Part shown: positions 33,807-46,930 of the stretch, in pieces
Numbering within the stretch: position 1 is the first letter of the stretch
Layout: every line of letters starts with the position of its first letter
Assembly (NCBI GenBank): GCA_021234155.1
Contig: JAJEKV010000009.1
Location: 9,866,546-9,930,545, forward strand
Source: Isoetes taiwanensis
Taxonomy: Eukaryota > Streptophyta > Lycopodiopsida > Isoetales > Isoetaceae
Direction: 5' to 3'
DNA length: 64,000 nucleotides
Made by a program: the position numbers and the translations under genes
The notes under the pieces: model-generated
What the model saw: only the letters and a program-made list of their open reading frames with translations
What the model was told of the DNA's origin: nothing
Database searches by the model: none

Positions 33807-34473
33807 TATTACGGCTCAATGCCGGCTTGGGGGAGCGGTTCAGGTTCACGCATCGGGAATCATTATTTCAAAGGCTAGTAAATTATTTAGAAGTAGATTA
33901 TCCCCTTTTAGGTCACTTGGGTCAAGGTTGGTAGGTTAGATATTTAAAGTTATATGAACCATTGGAGTTTAAAAATTAAAATATAAAAAACGTGGCTGAT
34001 AAAGGGTCGCAAACCCAATCAGCCAAAACTTGGCCAAAACTGTATCAGAGCCAAAAACGGCTCCCGGATCTTGAGGAAAAGGCCGATCTGGGCCTGCAAA
34101 AAGGGAAAATCCAAGATATTATAAGTCGAAACTTAGATATTTCTGTCTATTCGCCTTTTTAACAGATATTTGTAGCCAACAAAGGTAAATCCGGAAATAG
34201 GTCTTTCACCCTATAAATACAGTTGTTGTTCTCATTTGTAGTAAGAAAAACCGACTGAGAGCTTAAGAAAATCCCTCTGCCCTGCTACAGTAATCATTAG
34301 TTGAGTGGTCTTCTTTGCTGAAAGCTCGATTGCGGTGTTAATAGCAAGAAAACGGATTCTTGCTGATAGCCTGAGCCCGGTTGGGTGGTTATAAATCTCC
34401 TAAAGATTGGAGAGCAATTCTATTTTGCTTGGTTTTTGTAGATTAAACTGTTAAGATTTCTTTTGTTGTATCA
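33807..34473 (+). repeat. 5' LTR
   Basis: Starts TATTACGGCTC (3' copy TGTTACGGCTC) and ends TTGTTGTATCA. A promoter-like ccctataaatacag lies near 34210-34225. Confidence 0.93.
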
Positions 34474-34476
34474 ATT

Positions 34477-34489
34477 TGGTATCAGAGCC
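34477..34489 (+). other. Primer-binding site
   Basis: TGGTATCAGAGCC, complementary to the 3' end of initiator Met-tRNA, three bases after the 5' LTR. Confidence 0.92.
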
Positions 34490-34512
34490 AGCCCGCTCTT
34501 GAACCTGTGACG

Positions 34513-37500
34513 ATGACACACCGTTACAGTATCTCTGAAGAACAATACCAGCAGGCGTTAAGAACTGCTGATTTTATCGCTACCCAGCTAGCACTGCCAC
34601 AGCCTACATCCCCAGAAGTTTATCAATACAAACTAGAGTAGATCGCTCCACTCTATGGTTTTCTACCCAGTAACATCTAGCCACCACCATTATCTAGAGA
34701 TCCTCCACCTGCTCATCCACCACCACCTGAAAATCTGCCATTAGTTAATGCCAATCCAGAGCCTTTGATGGCAACGGAAACTGTTACTCCAACTAAAAAG
34801 GATAAGGCTCCTAAATGGTTGAAAAATGTTGATCTGCCATACTTCACTGGCGGAGCAGCTGTTAAGCCAATGCAGGTAATAAGTTTCCTGGGGATTTGGG
34901 AAAAGTTCTTTGAGAGAGTTAACGCGACTGAGCAAGAGAAACTGCAAGCCATGGACACCTATTTAGATGAGCAAACTCAAGTTTGGTGGCAAGGTCGCAG
35001 ATTGATGCAGCCTGAGGTTAACTCATGGACAGCTTTTCGTAGTGCATTGAAGCCCATTACTTGGCCGCAAACTATTACAGGATATTGCAAAAAGAATGGG
35101 ACCTTGTTAAGCAGGATATGGAGAAACAGTGTCTGAATATTACATGAAATTTAGCCATCTGGGTTCACAAGTTAGAAACCTGGGTGAACACGAACTTTTA
35201 AGAAAGTTTGTGAACGGATTAAGGGAGGAAATATTTGCAGAGCTAGATCTTATTGAACCGGTTAACATGGAAGATGCAATTAAGAAAGCAGGAGCTGCAG
35301 AACGAAAATTAAACCCTAAGACTCGTAAGTTGGTTATTTGGGAAGGAGTGCCTTCTCGTGAACAGAAAAGACCAAAGCGAGAAAAATTTGAAAGTAGAAG
35401 AGATAAGAAAAATAAAAGGGACCGTGAAGAGCGTAAGACCAGGTTCAATGGGAGGAATGGAAAACGCTCTAATAATGGACAGAAGGCCAAACAGGAACAG
35501 AGTAAAGGGCCAAAGACTGGGTGTTATAATTGTGGAGGTCCGCATTATCAATCCAACTGCCCAAAGAATACAGCTTCGACAGATGAGAACGCTAAGAAGG
35601 TGCAGTTCAAAAAGCCGCCGCCTAAGGAAAGGCAAGTTGCTCAATCACACCATGTAGAAGAAAGACCAGAAACTTCCAGGGAAGGGGAAGAAAGGAATAA
35701 AGGAAAACTTGCAGCTATTGAACAAGAAAAAGGGAGATTGCAAATTGCATACCTAAAGAATTTGTCGGGAGATGATACAGGACCTCTAGAAGCATGGTCG
35801 TTTAAAATGAAAGGTTCAGTAAAAAGTCAAGATGTGACTGTGACTGTTTTACTTGACGATGGATCAACACATGATTTTATCTCGCGGGACTTGGTGTATA
35901 AATTAGGATTACCTATTTGTGATTTGCAAATGAAAATCACAGTTGTGCAGGGTTTGAAAGGTCCTAGGAACCAGTGTGATAAATATGTGGTAGCTCCTAT
36001 TCAAATAGGGCAGTATTCAGAAGAAAGAGTTCTGATTATGGCTCCTCTAGGAACTATGGATGTGATATTAGGAATTGGATGGCGAGAACAGTTTGATGCC
36101 CGACCTAATTACCGGGAAAAGACAGTAACTATAACAGTTGAAGGGCAATCTTTGAAGCTGTGTACAGATACCACATCTCAAGTTGAACCCCTACTGACAT
36201 ACTCTGAAGCTAAGAGGTTAATACAGAGTGAAGCTGAGTCGTACTTTATTTACTTGAGAAACTCCGATCCACCATCGCAGGTGCCTCCCGAGTTATACAG
36301 TTTTCTCAGACAATTTGACGATCTCTTCAAGGATGAGAAAACTTTAAATTTACCTCCTCATCGTCCCGAGGATCATGCAATACAGTTGCAAGAAAATGCC
36401 AAACCTCCAAACAGGGCACCTTATAGAGTCAGTCATTTCGAGAAACTAGAGCTTGAAAAATAGATAACAGATATGTTAGATCGGCAGCTAATACGGCCAA
36501 GCTGTTCACCTTTTGGCGCACCCGTCATTTTAATCAAAAAGAAAGATAAGAGATATCGGATGTGCGTGGATTATAGAGCTCTCAATAAGATGACCATTAA
36601 GGACAAATTTCCAGTACCTAGAGCTGATGATCTATTTGATGAATTACGAGGTGCCTGCATCTTTAGCGAAATTGACGTGAAATCAGGATATCACCAAATC
36701 CGAATCAAGGAAGAAGACATTGGTAAGACAGCATTCAGAACAACTTTTGGACATTATGAGTTTCATGTAATGCCTTTTGGTCTAACCAATGCTCCGGCAA
36801 CTTTCTGCCATCTCATGGGGAGAGTTCTAGCACCCGTACTAGGGAAAAGTGTTGTAGTCTTCTTTGACGATATACTTATATATAGTAGAACTATTGAGGA
36901 GCACAAGCAACACCTTCAACAGGTTTTTGATCTTTTGAAGTAGAATAAGCTGTTTATTAATGAGTCCAAAAGCAGGTTTTTTATGCAAGAAGTTGGATAC
37001 TTAGGCCATATTATATCCAAAGAAGGCATACGGATGGATCCCGAAAAGATTAGGGTTATCATTGATTGGCCACGACCTGAGAACCTCAAGGACTTACGTT
37101 CTTTTGTACAACTATACAGTTACTATCGAAGATTTGTGAAGGATTTTGCAAAAATAACCCTCCCTCTTAATAGGTTTTTAAAGAAAGACACCCCCTTCGT
37201 TTGGAATCCAAAAGCCGAGGAAGCTTTCCGAATTCTGAAAGAGAACATGGCAACTGAACCGGTATTAGTGTTGCCTGACTGGAACAAGCCTTTTATAGTC
37301 TGTTCTGACGCAAGTGGAAATGCTATTGGTGCAGTACTTATGCAAGAAGGGCATCCATTAGCTTATGTCAGCCGAATGCTCAAACCCTTGGAGCAAAAGT
37401 ATAGTACCTATGAAAAGGAATTGATTGCCTTAGTTCATGCACTCAAGAAGTGGAGGCATTATCTTATGGGATCCAAGTTTGTGGCTCATTTTGATCAGCA

Positions 37501-39116
37501 AAGTTTGAAACATATACAAACGCAGGATATTATAAATGCGCGGCAATTAAAGCTCATTGACACTATAAAGGATTTTGAAGGAATGAAGCTTGAGTATAAG
37601 CCTAGAAAGGAGAACCAGGTTGCAGATGCATTAAATCGAATCACTATCCAAGCCATATCGGTAGCAGAATTTGTTGATTTGGACCCAATGAAAAAAGAAT
37701 GAACGACCCCTCCATATGCGCAGGTACAAAAGGATGGAAGAGACCTTTTGGCAGAGTACAGAATCCATAATGGGTTATTATTCTACCAAAATTGTACTTG
37801 TGTTACACAAGCATATAGGATGAAGGTGATACAGGAATGTCATGAACCTCCATACTCCGGACATAGAGGAATTCAAGCTACTTTGGCAACTGTTAAACGA
37901 CGTTTTTTTTTGCCAAAGCTTGAAAGAGATGTAAGAAAATATGTCGAAACATGTCTTATTTGCCAACAAATAAAAGCTTCTACTGGTAAGCCTGTCGGAC
38001 TAGTACAACCTTTGCCTATTCCAAAAAAACCATGGAAGCATATTACCATGGATTTTATTCAAGGATTACCAAAGACTATCCACAAGAATGATCAAATTTG
38101 GATAGTGGTAGACAGATTGTCTAAGCAGGTTCATTTTATTCCCTGTAAATCCAGCATGACTGCTCCACAAGCAAGCAAGATTTTCTTAAAGGAAATATTT
38201 AAGATCCATGGAATGCCAGATGCAATCATAACGGATAGGGATCCCCTATTCTGTAGCAAATTTTGGGCAGGACTTATGAAAAACTTAGGCACGACTTTAA
38301 AGTTTTCCACTGCTTATCATCCTCAGACGGATGGTCAGACTGAGGTGGTAAACCGAGTTATTGAAGATATGCTAAGATCTTATGTTGCAGAAAGACAAAG
38401 CCAGTGGGAGGAATACCTTTATCTTTTAGAGTTTTCTTATAATAACACTGTGCACTCAGTTACCCAAAGAACTACTTTTGAATAGTATACAGATATTCCT
38501 TGGAGTCCCCAATTGCGAAAGTAGGGGGAGAAATACCTGCTTCCGATGAAGCCACTACAGATTTTGCAGATATCTTACGGGAGGTAAAAGCACGAATCCA
38601 GAAAAGCCAGGAATTAATAGCTTCCAAGCTTGCAAAGAAACGAAAAAAGGTTGTTTACAAAAAAAATCAATGGGTTTGGATTCATCTTCCCAAAAAGCGT
38701 CTGCGTAAGATGGGTAACCAGTATGTAAAACTAGCGCCTAGGTATTATGGTCCATTCCAAGTTGACGGAAAAATCGGTGGAATACTTATCGTTTACATTT
38801 ATATGGGAAATGGACTAACTTGCACCCAGTTTTTAATGTGGGAATACTGAAACCCTATAAGGGAAGTGAAATTTCTCCTGAGATTTTGCAGAGAATGGAG
38901 CAATCAGAACCTCCCAATATCAAGGGTGACGAAGAAGTGCTGGAACCGGAGAAAATATTGACACACCAAGATAAGGAGACTAGGAGTTCCTCTTATCGAA
39001 GGTATCTCGTGAAATTTAAATTTCATCCGTCCACTGATGCGGTATGGTATTCTAAGATTCAATTAAAAGAATACGGCTCCTTGGTGGACGAATACGAAAG
39101 AACTTTGCAAGAGTAA
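34513..39116 (+). pseudogene. gag-pol polyprotein of the gypsy element, disabled
   Basis: Gag starts at ATG 34513. A retrotransposon gag domain lies at about 34800-35290, with a frameshift near 35100. A CCHC zinc knuckle (CYNCGGPHYQSNC) is at 35522-35560. Protease follows with VLLDDGSTHDFIS, where the usual D-S/T-G reads D-D-G. Reverse transcriptase spans about 36410-36960 with [11 protein letters not shown], then RNase H with VCSDASGNAIGAVL. Integrase has its HHCC zinc finger (CLICQQIK) and catalytic core (TMDFIQGLP, ITDRDPLF, YHPQTDGQTEVVNRVIED). The tail has YLVKFKFHPSTDAVWY, a degenerate chromodomain. In-frame stops: TAG at 34639, 34678, 36461, 36941 and 38483; TGA at 37700. Frameshifts follow near 38490 and 38810. 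Confidence 0.92.
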
Positions 39117-39445
39117 TGGGCAAAGTTCAAAGACCTTCAAACTTTATATTTGAAATTTCTACACTATTAAAATTGCAATTGTTTTATTGATAAAATATCT
39201 AGATATTGATATGCATAGAATTCTTTAGTAATGATTGTAAAGATATTAAGTCCTCTAACTGACCTGAGGCCATCCTTTACTGAAAAGGGAACGAAAGCCC
39301 TCTAATGGAATTGAGGCCATTTCTAATTGAACTGAAATGGGAAATCTATAACCTCTAAAGGAACTGGGGCTATAGAGATGGTTATCCTTAACAGAAATAG
39401 GATAAACGATTTTTTCCCTCGAGGTTAATGCGGACGTTTAACCTC

Positions 39446-39458
39446 GGGAAGGGAAGGA
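39446..39458 (+). other. Polypurine tract
   Basis: ggaagggaagga-type run directly before the 3' LTR; plus-strand DNA synthesis would start here. Confidence 0.85.
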
Positions 39459-39459
39459 T

Positions 39460-40125
39460 TGTTACGGCTCAATGCCGACTTGGGGGAGCAGTTCAGGTTC
39501 ACGCATCGGGAATCATTATTTCAAAGGCTAGTAAATTATTTAGAAGTAGATTATTTCTTTTTAGGTCACTTGGGTCAAGGTTGGTAGGTTAGATATTTAA
39601 AGTTATATGAACCATTGGAGTTTAAAAATTAAAATATAAAAAACGTGGCTGATAATGGGTCGCGAACCCAATCAGCCAAAACTTGGCCGAAACTGTATCA
39701 GAGCCAAAAACGGCTCCCGGATCTTGAGGAAAAGGCCGATCTGGGCCTGCAAAAAGGGCAAATCCAAGATATTATAAGTCGAAACTTAGATATTTCTGTC
39801 TATTCGCCTTTTTAACAGATATTTGTAGCCAACAAAGGTAAATCCGGAAATAGGTCTTTCACCCTATAAATGCAGTTGTTGTTCTCATTCGTAGTAAGAA
39901 AAACTGACTGAGAGGTTAAGAAAATCCTCTGCCCTGCTACAGTAATCACTAGTTGAGTGGTCTTCTTTGCTGAAAGCCCGATTGCGGTGTTAATAGCAAG
40001 AAAACGGATTCTTGCTGATAGCCTGAGCCCGGTTGGGTGGTTATAAATCTCTTAAAGATTGGAGAGCAATTCTATTTTGCTTGGTTTTTGTAGATTAAAC
40101 TGTTAAGATTTTTTTTGTTGTATCA
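39460..40125 (+). repeat. 3' LTR
   Basis: Starts TGTTACGGCTC, ends TTGTTGTATCA, and is followed by the GTTTC target duplication at 40126-40130. Confidence 0.93.
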
Positions 40126-40130
40126 GTTTC

Positions 40131-41470
40131 AATGAACTTTGCTCCTTCTGTTTACAACAGATAAAATGGTATGTAAGCTTATGCTCAATATATGTAGCAT
40201 TCTAGCTTTACAACCAATGCTGGCAAATGGCATGGTACCAACTAAGATCTTTATTGCCAACATACTGAATGTGTGTCATAGTAGAGGATGCTTGGAGCAT
40301 GTCATATCACAAAAAAATGGTTCGTCGCGCAAAACATATAATTATACGGCCATTTTTCTATGGTTTGCATATGATTTTATTGTTGTATTTGTGTGGGGGT
40401 ATGCCAACAGTATTTATAGAGCGCGTGTTGTATTTCTTGTTAGTTTGCATTCCCAACCTATTGTTTTGGCATGCACGCATGCATGCATTGCAAGCGTGCA
40501 CACAATGCATGCACACCGTGCATGCATACCATGCAATGCACGCATGTTGAGTCCCTTTAGTACTTAACACCATGCAAGGCACATTGCTTACTTTTTTTTA
40601 CGGCCATATAGGTATTTTCACATAAGAGACATACAACATTCATCTTCACGGTAAATTTGCAGATTAGCTTTGTTTGTATGAGAGCTAGAATTCACAAATC
40701 CCCAGTTCATACAAATATAGCTTATTATGCTCGAGTAGCAAGTTGTGATACTGTGTTCATGCAGGCAGCAAGGTCCAGTACTATGTTCATGAGAATCTCG
40801 TTGCTTTTGCTTGTATTTTGGTCCTTCAAAGACGAAGATAAGGATATACTCGCAAAGTATGATTTGCAAGCCTCTTCGTCATGTGTATCCACCCGAAGAA
40901 AGCTTTGAAGTAAGTTTTGCCAAGTTATATGATTGCATAGTTGTGATTTGCGTGTTGGGCAAGGGTTATTTCACAGGAGATCAATGTTGCAAGTTGTAAT
41001 AAGCTAACTTGCTACCAATGGACAAACTTACTTATAGGATATTTTGAAATGTAATTCCAATTTATATCATGAATATACATAATAATATTATTATGCATAT
41101 TGACATACATTTTATTATTATTTACATATTTGTTTGTCAATTTGTAATGTAAGCGTAAGATTCATGATTGTTATTGCTTTCCTTTATTTGTTAGTTTTAT
41201 TACTTGCTACAAGGTTGCCTTTGACTCCAAATATATTTCAATGGTCTGGGAGGCCATGGTATATTTCTAACGTATTTGAGGCTGCAAGGCAACCTACCAA
41301 AGAAGAAGGTGTATTTGACTAGGGATATTTACACTTCATTGTATTCTACAATATACGATATCCCATGTTCTTTACTATATTAATATTATTTTATACCTTT
41401 TGACCCATTTTCCATGTAATTCCATTGCAACATTTTCTAAGTATGAAGCTCTTGTTATATAGAACCATCC
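40131..41470. other. Unassigned region with a GCATGC cluster
   Basis: No recognisable gene. 40470-40550 is dense in GCATGC/TGCATGCA words (RY-like motifs). Near 41085 is a short palindrome (aataatattatt). Confidence 0.45.
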
Positions 41471-41677
41471 TTAGGCCCCGAAGGGACCAAAAAAAAATTT
41501 TGGACTCATGCACACCTCTAGGCCACCTTTGTTTTTTTTTTTTTTTTAATTTCCTTACACATTTTGTACAACATTCATATATACTTCGTGCAAATTTATA
41601 TTTATTTCGTACAGATTATGTAGCTTATTAATAATAATATATATTAATATATAGCACATCGAACCATTGAAAGGGGC

Positions 41678-42040
41678 ATCAAACATATTAAGAAACTGAA
41701 CCATTAAATTAACCCCCCCAAAACCCCAGTTGTTTTTGCTGATATTCATGCAGGGCATCCAACGGTTGGCGAGGAGCTTCAAATACATATGCCAGTATAT
41801 GTGTACCCTATACATGTACAATGCACCTTACAACCTTTGGGTTAATTGTCTATTTAAAGCTGATAGTTAACTAAAACTTACTAAAAATTGAATTGCATCT
41901 ATTGATGGTTGGGATCGTTCGAAACAGGCATTCAACGGTCCGAGCCTACCGATGGACGCCACCGCATCGAATATCGGCAAAAAAACAACTAGGGGGTCCT
42001 CGGGGTTAATTTAATGGTTAAATTTCTTAATATGTTTGAT
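41678..42040. mobile_element. MITE-like inverted-repeat element, ~363 bp
   Basis: 39-bp arms at 41678-41716 and 42002-42040 are inverted copies with two mismatches (atcaaacatattaagaaa / tttcttaatatgtttgat). The interior is non-coding. No target duplication was recognised. Confidence 0.65.
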
Positions 42041-42290
42041 AACCATCATTCAATTAAATTGGGATTATGTCTTAATTTTGGGATAATTTTTATATTGCAC
42101 TTTTTTAGTAACTTTGTTAAATTCACCTTTTTAGTAACTTTGTTGCCCTTAGACTAGAATAGACGTTAACATATAATCACACACGGGAATATAAATTCAC
42201 ACCTTAACTTCAAATTACAAAATCATATATCATGAAACTCAAGTAGTACACAACTTTTATTAAAAGTGATTGATACATAGTAACTGTTTA

Positions 42291-45240
42291 TCATTTTTCC
42301 ACCAACATCCCCAAGGACATGAGAACCTTATTCCTTACATCCTGAGGTATTGTAACTCTCGCTGTTTTACTAGGAATAGTTTTTGGAGTCCACGAGTGCA
42401 ATACGGTTTCAATGTCTAGCCAAAGATCAGGATCACTAGGATTTCTCCTCCACCTCTTTGTCCAACAATCAATATCTTTCTTTATCTGTGACATTACTCA
42501 ACCGATGTCTTGGGACACCACCATTCCACGCACACCTTATTGAAGTTAACATCACCTTCTTCTTTGCAAATATCCGAGATAGTGTATCCCAACCACACTG
42601 GATAGGTCTCTAGATCTGCTGGTTTTAGTACTACAAATTGGTGGCACTCCACGTCAGTAGAAGGTTCATAACAATCCATGCCTAGATATTTTGGTCTATC
42701 CTTCTTAGGACCAACATAGTGTTTATCAGATTGAGGAGGAGCATATGCCTTCACAATGCTACTAATGGTACCATCATCTTCGCCGACACCGACTAATGTT
42801 TTCCACTTACTTTTAGGGAACCACCCTTCTTTTCAAATCTTTCCGAGGATGTGTCTACCTCATCCAACAAGTTGATCACCTTCTTCCAATAATCTATCAA
42901 TGCACGATCAGTCTCATCTGAATTAGTTTGCCAATGTTTGATGTAGTCATTGATGCCATCCTTAGTCAATCCCAATTGCTTAACTTCTTCAGTTGGTTTT
43001 AGAACTTTTGGTTGACCAGGGAGGTATCATAGGCTTGCCATTTGCATCCCCGTTGCCAAATTTCGCCCCCACCTCTCCACTTCTCCTCTCAAGGTCTCAT
43101 TTTCCATTGCATGATTGGAATCCCTTCTCTCACCCAAAAGTGAATTGAAGAGGTCTAGAATGACCTTCCATGTCGAGAGCATAACCATCCACAAAACTCT
43201 TCCAATCGAGACACTTCTTCTATGATAGATCCTATAGGAGATGGATTTGTACATCCATGAAATATTTCCAATAGCACTGGAAAGTTGGTAACTCGTATCT
43301 GTGTTTGTCTCAATACATGACTATATTTTCCAAATAATGCATCCACATCCTCATGAGTATGTCCCGGCATTAGGAACCCCAAATTGACTCTTTCAAAAAT
43401 ACCCACACCATGTTAAGTAGGATAGGAAAGAAAACATCCACTGTTCTTATTTTGACCAAAGACGGTTATCTAGTTGCAAGAGGAGCTTTCAAGGCGATCT
43501 CGAGGTTTAGCACGAGATGTTGAAGCTACAACATGTTCATTAGGTCCATTCCTCCTAAACCTTGCCTTGCTAAACTTTTCAATACTATTAGGGGTTCCAT
43601 CCAACAATGCACTATGTAGTGCCCGGCTAGTCAGAGGATCCTGTAGGTGACCATTGTAACCCTTCTCATAGTTTCTTAAACACCTCATGATACTCCCAAT
43701 GTGAAAATCTGGACCATCACTCCACAACTCTAAACCTAAATGGCCATAATAGGTCCCATGCACCCAAATCATTGAAATCAAGCAAAGGGTATGATCTTCC
43801 ACATGACTTAGGAATGTACTTGAATTGTGGAAGACAAGTCTTACGTTGGTCCATTTTATCATGTATAATACATAGATTGTTATTAGGTTCCATTGCGATA
43901 AGGTCCTCCACATCCAATAAGTTGATCTACATGATAGTTGATCCGTCATATGGTCCTTCATATGTTCCCTTATCTTTGCCCTTAGACTTGGTTGCACAGT
44001 CTTATCTAGTGTCTCCTTCACTTTTAGCACGTAAATTGCACTTGGCAAAGTTGTTTGAAGTTGCTATGGTCACATGCTTGAAATGCTTATTCCATAGCCT
44101 ACTAAAACTGGCTGGGATATAGAGGCCACTCCAAGTTCCCAAGCAATGCATTTATTTCCTCTAATATGCTCTTAAGGGTACAATGGGATGGCAATCTCTT
44201 TTCAACAATAACTCTACCACTGTTCATCCTTCTTACTCTTATGTGGCATGTTTTCTGCATTGAAATCCACATATCTTTCAAATATTTCCTTTGCAAACTA
44301 TAGTTCTTGAGGTAGGCCTTACCGGGCCGGTGTTCCCATGCAATGCAATTTTACTACCATTTTCATGTCTCTTTTTTGCCACTTTGCCAAAAAGAGGTTG
44401 GAATTCCATGTATAGCCATCCATGCTTTTGAACATATCCACTTTCCATTCAATGGGAATCTTTTCTTCTTTGATCTTTCATCCTGAATTGCATAGCCAAA
44501 TATGGTGTACATGAAATTCCTCCTGCTATCACACTTATGTTCCTGATATGTAGCTCTTGCTACCACCATCTCCTCTATTGTGAACATCCCAACAACATTC
44601 ACTTCCTCTAACCTTCATCAGGGCTTCAGGAGAACAATCATAATCTGACTTGCATCTTTTGGTGGGATAATGTTTGAAAGTTGGAAGTGGCCTCTTGCTA
44701 CAATCGTGAACATTATTGACAATGGTTCTACTTCTATAGGAAACATGTAGTTCCCCTCCAGGTTGAATCTTCCCTAGGCCATGCAACAATAGTTGGAACC
44801 TCTAGTTGCTTCACACAAGCAAGGCATTCTTGTTTGCCTGAACCCTTTTCCTTCCAATTGTCATATAATTTTGAGATTGCCACACCTAACCTGTCCTCCC
44901 CTAATCTTTCATCATTCACTGCATTGATAGGATCTGCTAGAACAATAATCCCTTCTCCTACTGCCTCTCTGTTGCATGCATGCAGGATCTTGACCTTTTT
45001 GTTTTTCCAATCGACCCGAGTATAAAGTACAATTTCCTTTCCTTTGGCATCATCCTTTTCATTTGAGGTCTTTTCCTTTCCTTTGCCATCATCAACATCA
45101 TTTGGAGTCTTTTCCTTTCCTTTGCCATCATCAACATCATTTGAGGTATTTTCCTTTCCTTGGCCATCATGTTCATTAGTTGGGGATTTTTCCTTACCTT
45201 GATCAGCATCATTAGGGGCTTTTTTTTTAGCATTTTGCAT
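42291..45240 (-). pseudogene. Decayed transposon-type gene (DUF7869-like family)
   Basis: Starts around 45240 with a Lys/Asp/Gly-rich repeat (GKGKEKTPNDVDD, 3-4 units), then cysteine-containing segments. Scattered blocks follow in several frames: MFTIEEMVVARATYQEH, NGKWICSKAWMAIHGIP, NNNLCIIHDKMDQRKTCLPQ, NLGFLMPGHTHEDVDALFGK, and a C-terminal KYLGMDCYEP region. The DKMDQ-K-xLP and GHTHEDVD-x-F motifs are hallmarks of a widespread, poorly characterised family in plants and other eukaryotes. I believe it is catalogued as DUF7869 and likely transposon-related. Frame changes occur roughly every 200-300 bp; some may be introns. No terminal repeats could be assigned. Confidence 0.6.
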
Positions 45241-45259
45241 GCCATTGACCTAGAATGCA

Positions 45260-46450
45260 TAAAAACATATAGTAAGTTAGCATATCCAAATAACCTCTCA
45301 CTAACATGTTCATAAATGAAAGCCTCATATGTCTTATTCTATTTGATCATTCTATTTATATAATGGGATTCCCCAAGTTATTTTCCTCAACATTATATAT
45401 AAATAAAACCCTCTACTTATAACCTTCTAACTTGTATCCTATAATAACCTTAGAAACAACTTTTAAGGTTATTATAGGTTAGCAGTTTTAAGGTTAAGAA
45501 GTTTATTATAGGTTATTATAGGTTAGAAATTTTAAGATTGGAAAGTTAATCAAATGCCAATGGCTTGGCATTTCACAAAATATTTTATTGTATATATACA
45601 ATAGCACAAGTGGCTATACCCCATAATGAATAGTTATGGCAAGGGAATTTCATATATATTCCGATGGTTAAATAATATGAACACCATTAGATTATTTCCA
45701 TACGTTGGCAATGGTCTTACTTTAAATCCTTCCTAGGTCCACCTTCACCAACCAAAGCTGAGCAAAGCTGGAACATTTAAAGCTGAGTAGACTTGATACA
45801 TGAGCTGACTGGATATAGTGAGTATAATAGCATCCAATGGCCATTCTACCTATGTGGGTAACAATCAACCCGATAGACTTAATTTTGGGGTCACCCATGC
45901 CCCAAGTATACCCACCGGGGAACTATTCTATTCTATTCTATTGTAAGATATGCTAACAAGCAGCTTGCATATACACAAAGAAAAAGAAAAAGAAAAAATG
46001 ATGCTGCCTCCGGTAGCACTAAGTTCTTGTAACATTGTATCGTATCTCTGTATTGTGGGTATTTTGGACACATTTATATACTTGTTATTACACTCCTGCA
46101 AGTCATGGATTGGAAACATGTCACCATAAGGCACATGGAATTGAACATATAATAATGCTTTGGATATACCTGACAATTTGGCTAATGCGTTGCTTAAGAT
46201 GCATCTATTTATGCTTCTGGTTTCCAGATGCTCTATCTTGATAGGCTTCTATCCATCTTTGGAAGGATGTGTGTTACTGAAGAGGAGGTTGCAAAGTTTA
46301 GACGCTTTTTTTTTTTCCTTTTTTTCTTTTTTAATTGAAGGAGGGGTATTGTATTTAGATTTTAGATTTAAAAAAGTACAAACAAGGTGCAAAGCACTGT
46401 GGATTGCCCCCAAAATGCTATTATGAATAAAGCTTTATAAATGTATCTTC
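45260..46450. other. Unassigned region
   Basis: AT-rich; includes a short degenerate 'aggttattataggttag' repeat near 45465-45535 and an (attct)n run near 45925. No gene recognised. Confidence 0.4.
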
Positions 46451-46454
46451 ATGC

Positions 46455-46673
46455 GTCTGGTCGTTTAGTCTAGTGGTAATACACTAGGTCTAGCAACTAT
46501 AGGTCTTGAGTTTGAGACCGCCCAGAATCGCACTTTGAACTGTTGGGTGTCAAAACCCACAGACGCAATGTAAAGTGGTTGGGGGCAGGGCCCAACAAAG
46601 CAATGTAGTGTTGTCACATGTCCAGTTGGATGCTGCCTGGTGGTGTGACGTTAAAATACTATCTATCTATCTA
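46455..46673 (+). mobile_element. tRNA-derived SINE
   Basis: A head with an A-box-like ttagtctagtggtaa and a B-box-like ggtcttgagtttgagacc has pol III promoter spacing. A unique body and a tail of (ctat)n repeats follow. The cloverleaf is not complete, so this is a SINE rather than a tRNA gene. Confidence 0.55.
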
Positions 46674-46930
46674 TTGTTTAATTATTTTGAAAGTAGTATA
46701 GGAACATGGATGAATCATTTCGTTGCATATGTCTTTGTTTTTGCAAGGCAAAGAGGTAAGTGGCCAATATCACGAAGATGTTGTTTTTCTATTCTGATCC
46801 CGTGTTGACAATTCATGTGTATTTTTTTTGTTTTGTTAAGGGTGATGCGTAACTTTTTTTTTTTATGTTTAGATGTAGATTTTGAACATTATTTATTAGC
46901 ATGTGTTTGTGTTGAATGGTTAAGTCCTTT

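Larger units (their letters stand above)
33807..40125 (+). mobile_element. Full-length Ty3/gypsy (chromovirus-like) LTR retrotransposon
   Basis: 6319 bp in gag-protease-RT-RNaseH-integrase order between two ~667-bp LTRs. It is flanked by a 5-bp GTTTC target duplication. A primer-binding site for initiator Met-tRNA and a polypurine tract are both in place. A chromodomain-like C-terminus places it with the chromoviruses. By eye the LTRs differ at roughly 20 positions (about 3%), so the insertion is fairly young but not new. Six in-frame stops and several frameshifts make it non-autonomous. Confidence 0.95.

Noticed and set aside
46455-46530. Functional tRNA gene
   Set aside because: A and B boxes are present but acceptor and anticodon stems do not fold; the tail repeats indicate a SINE.
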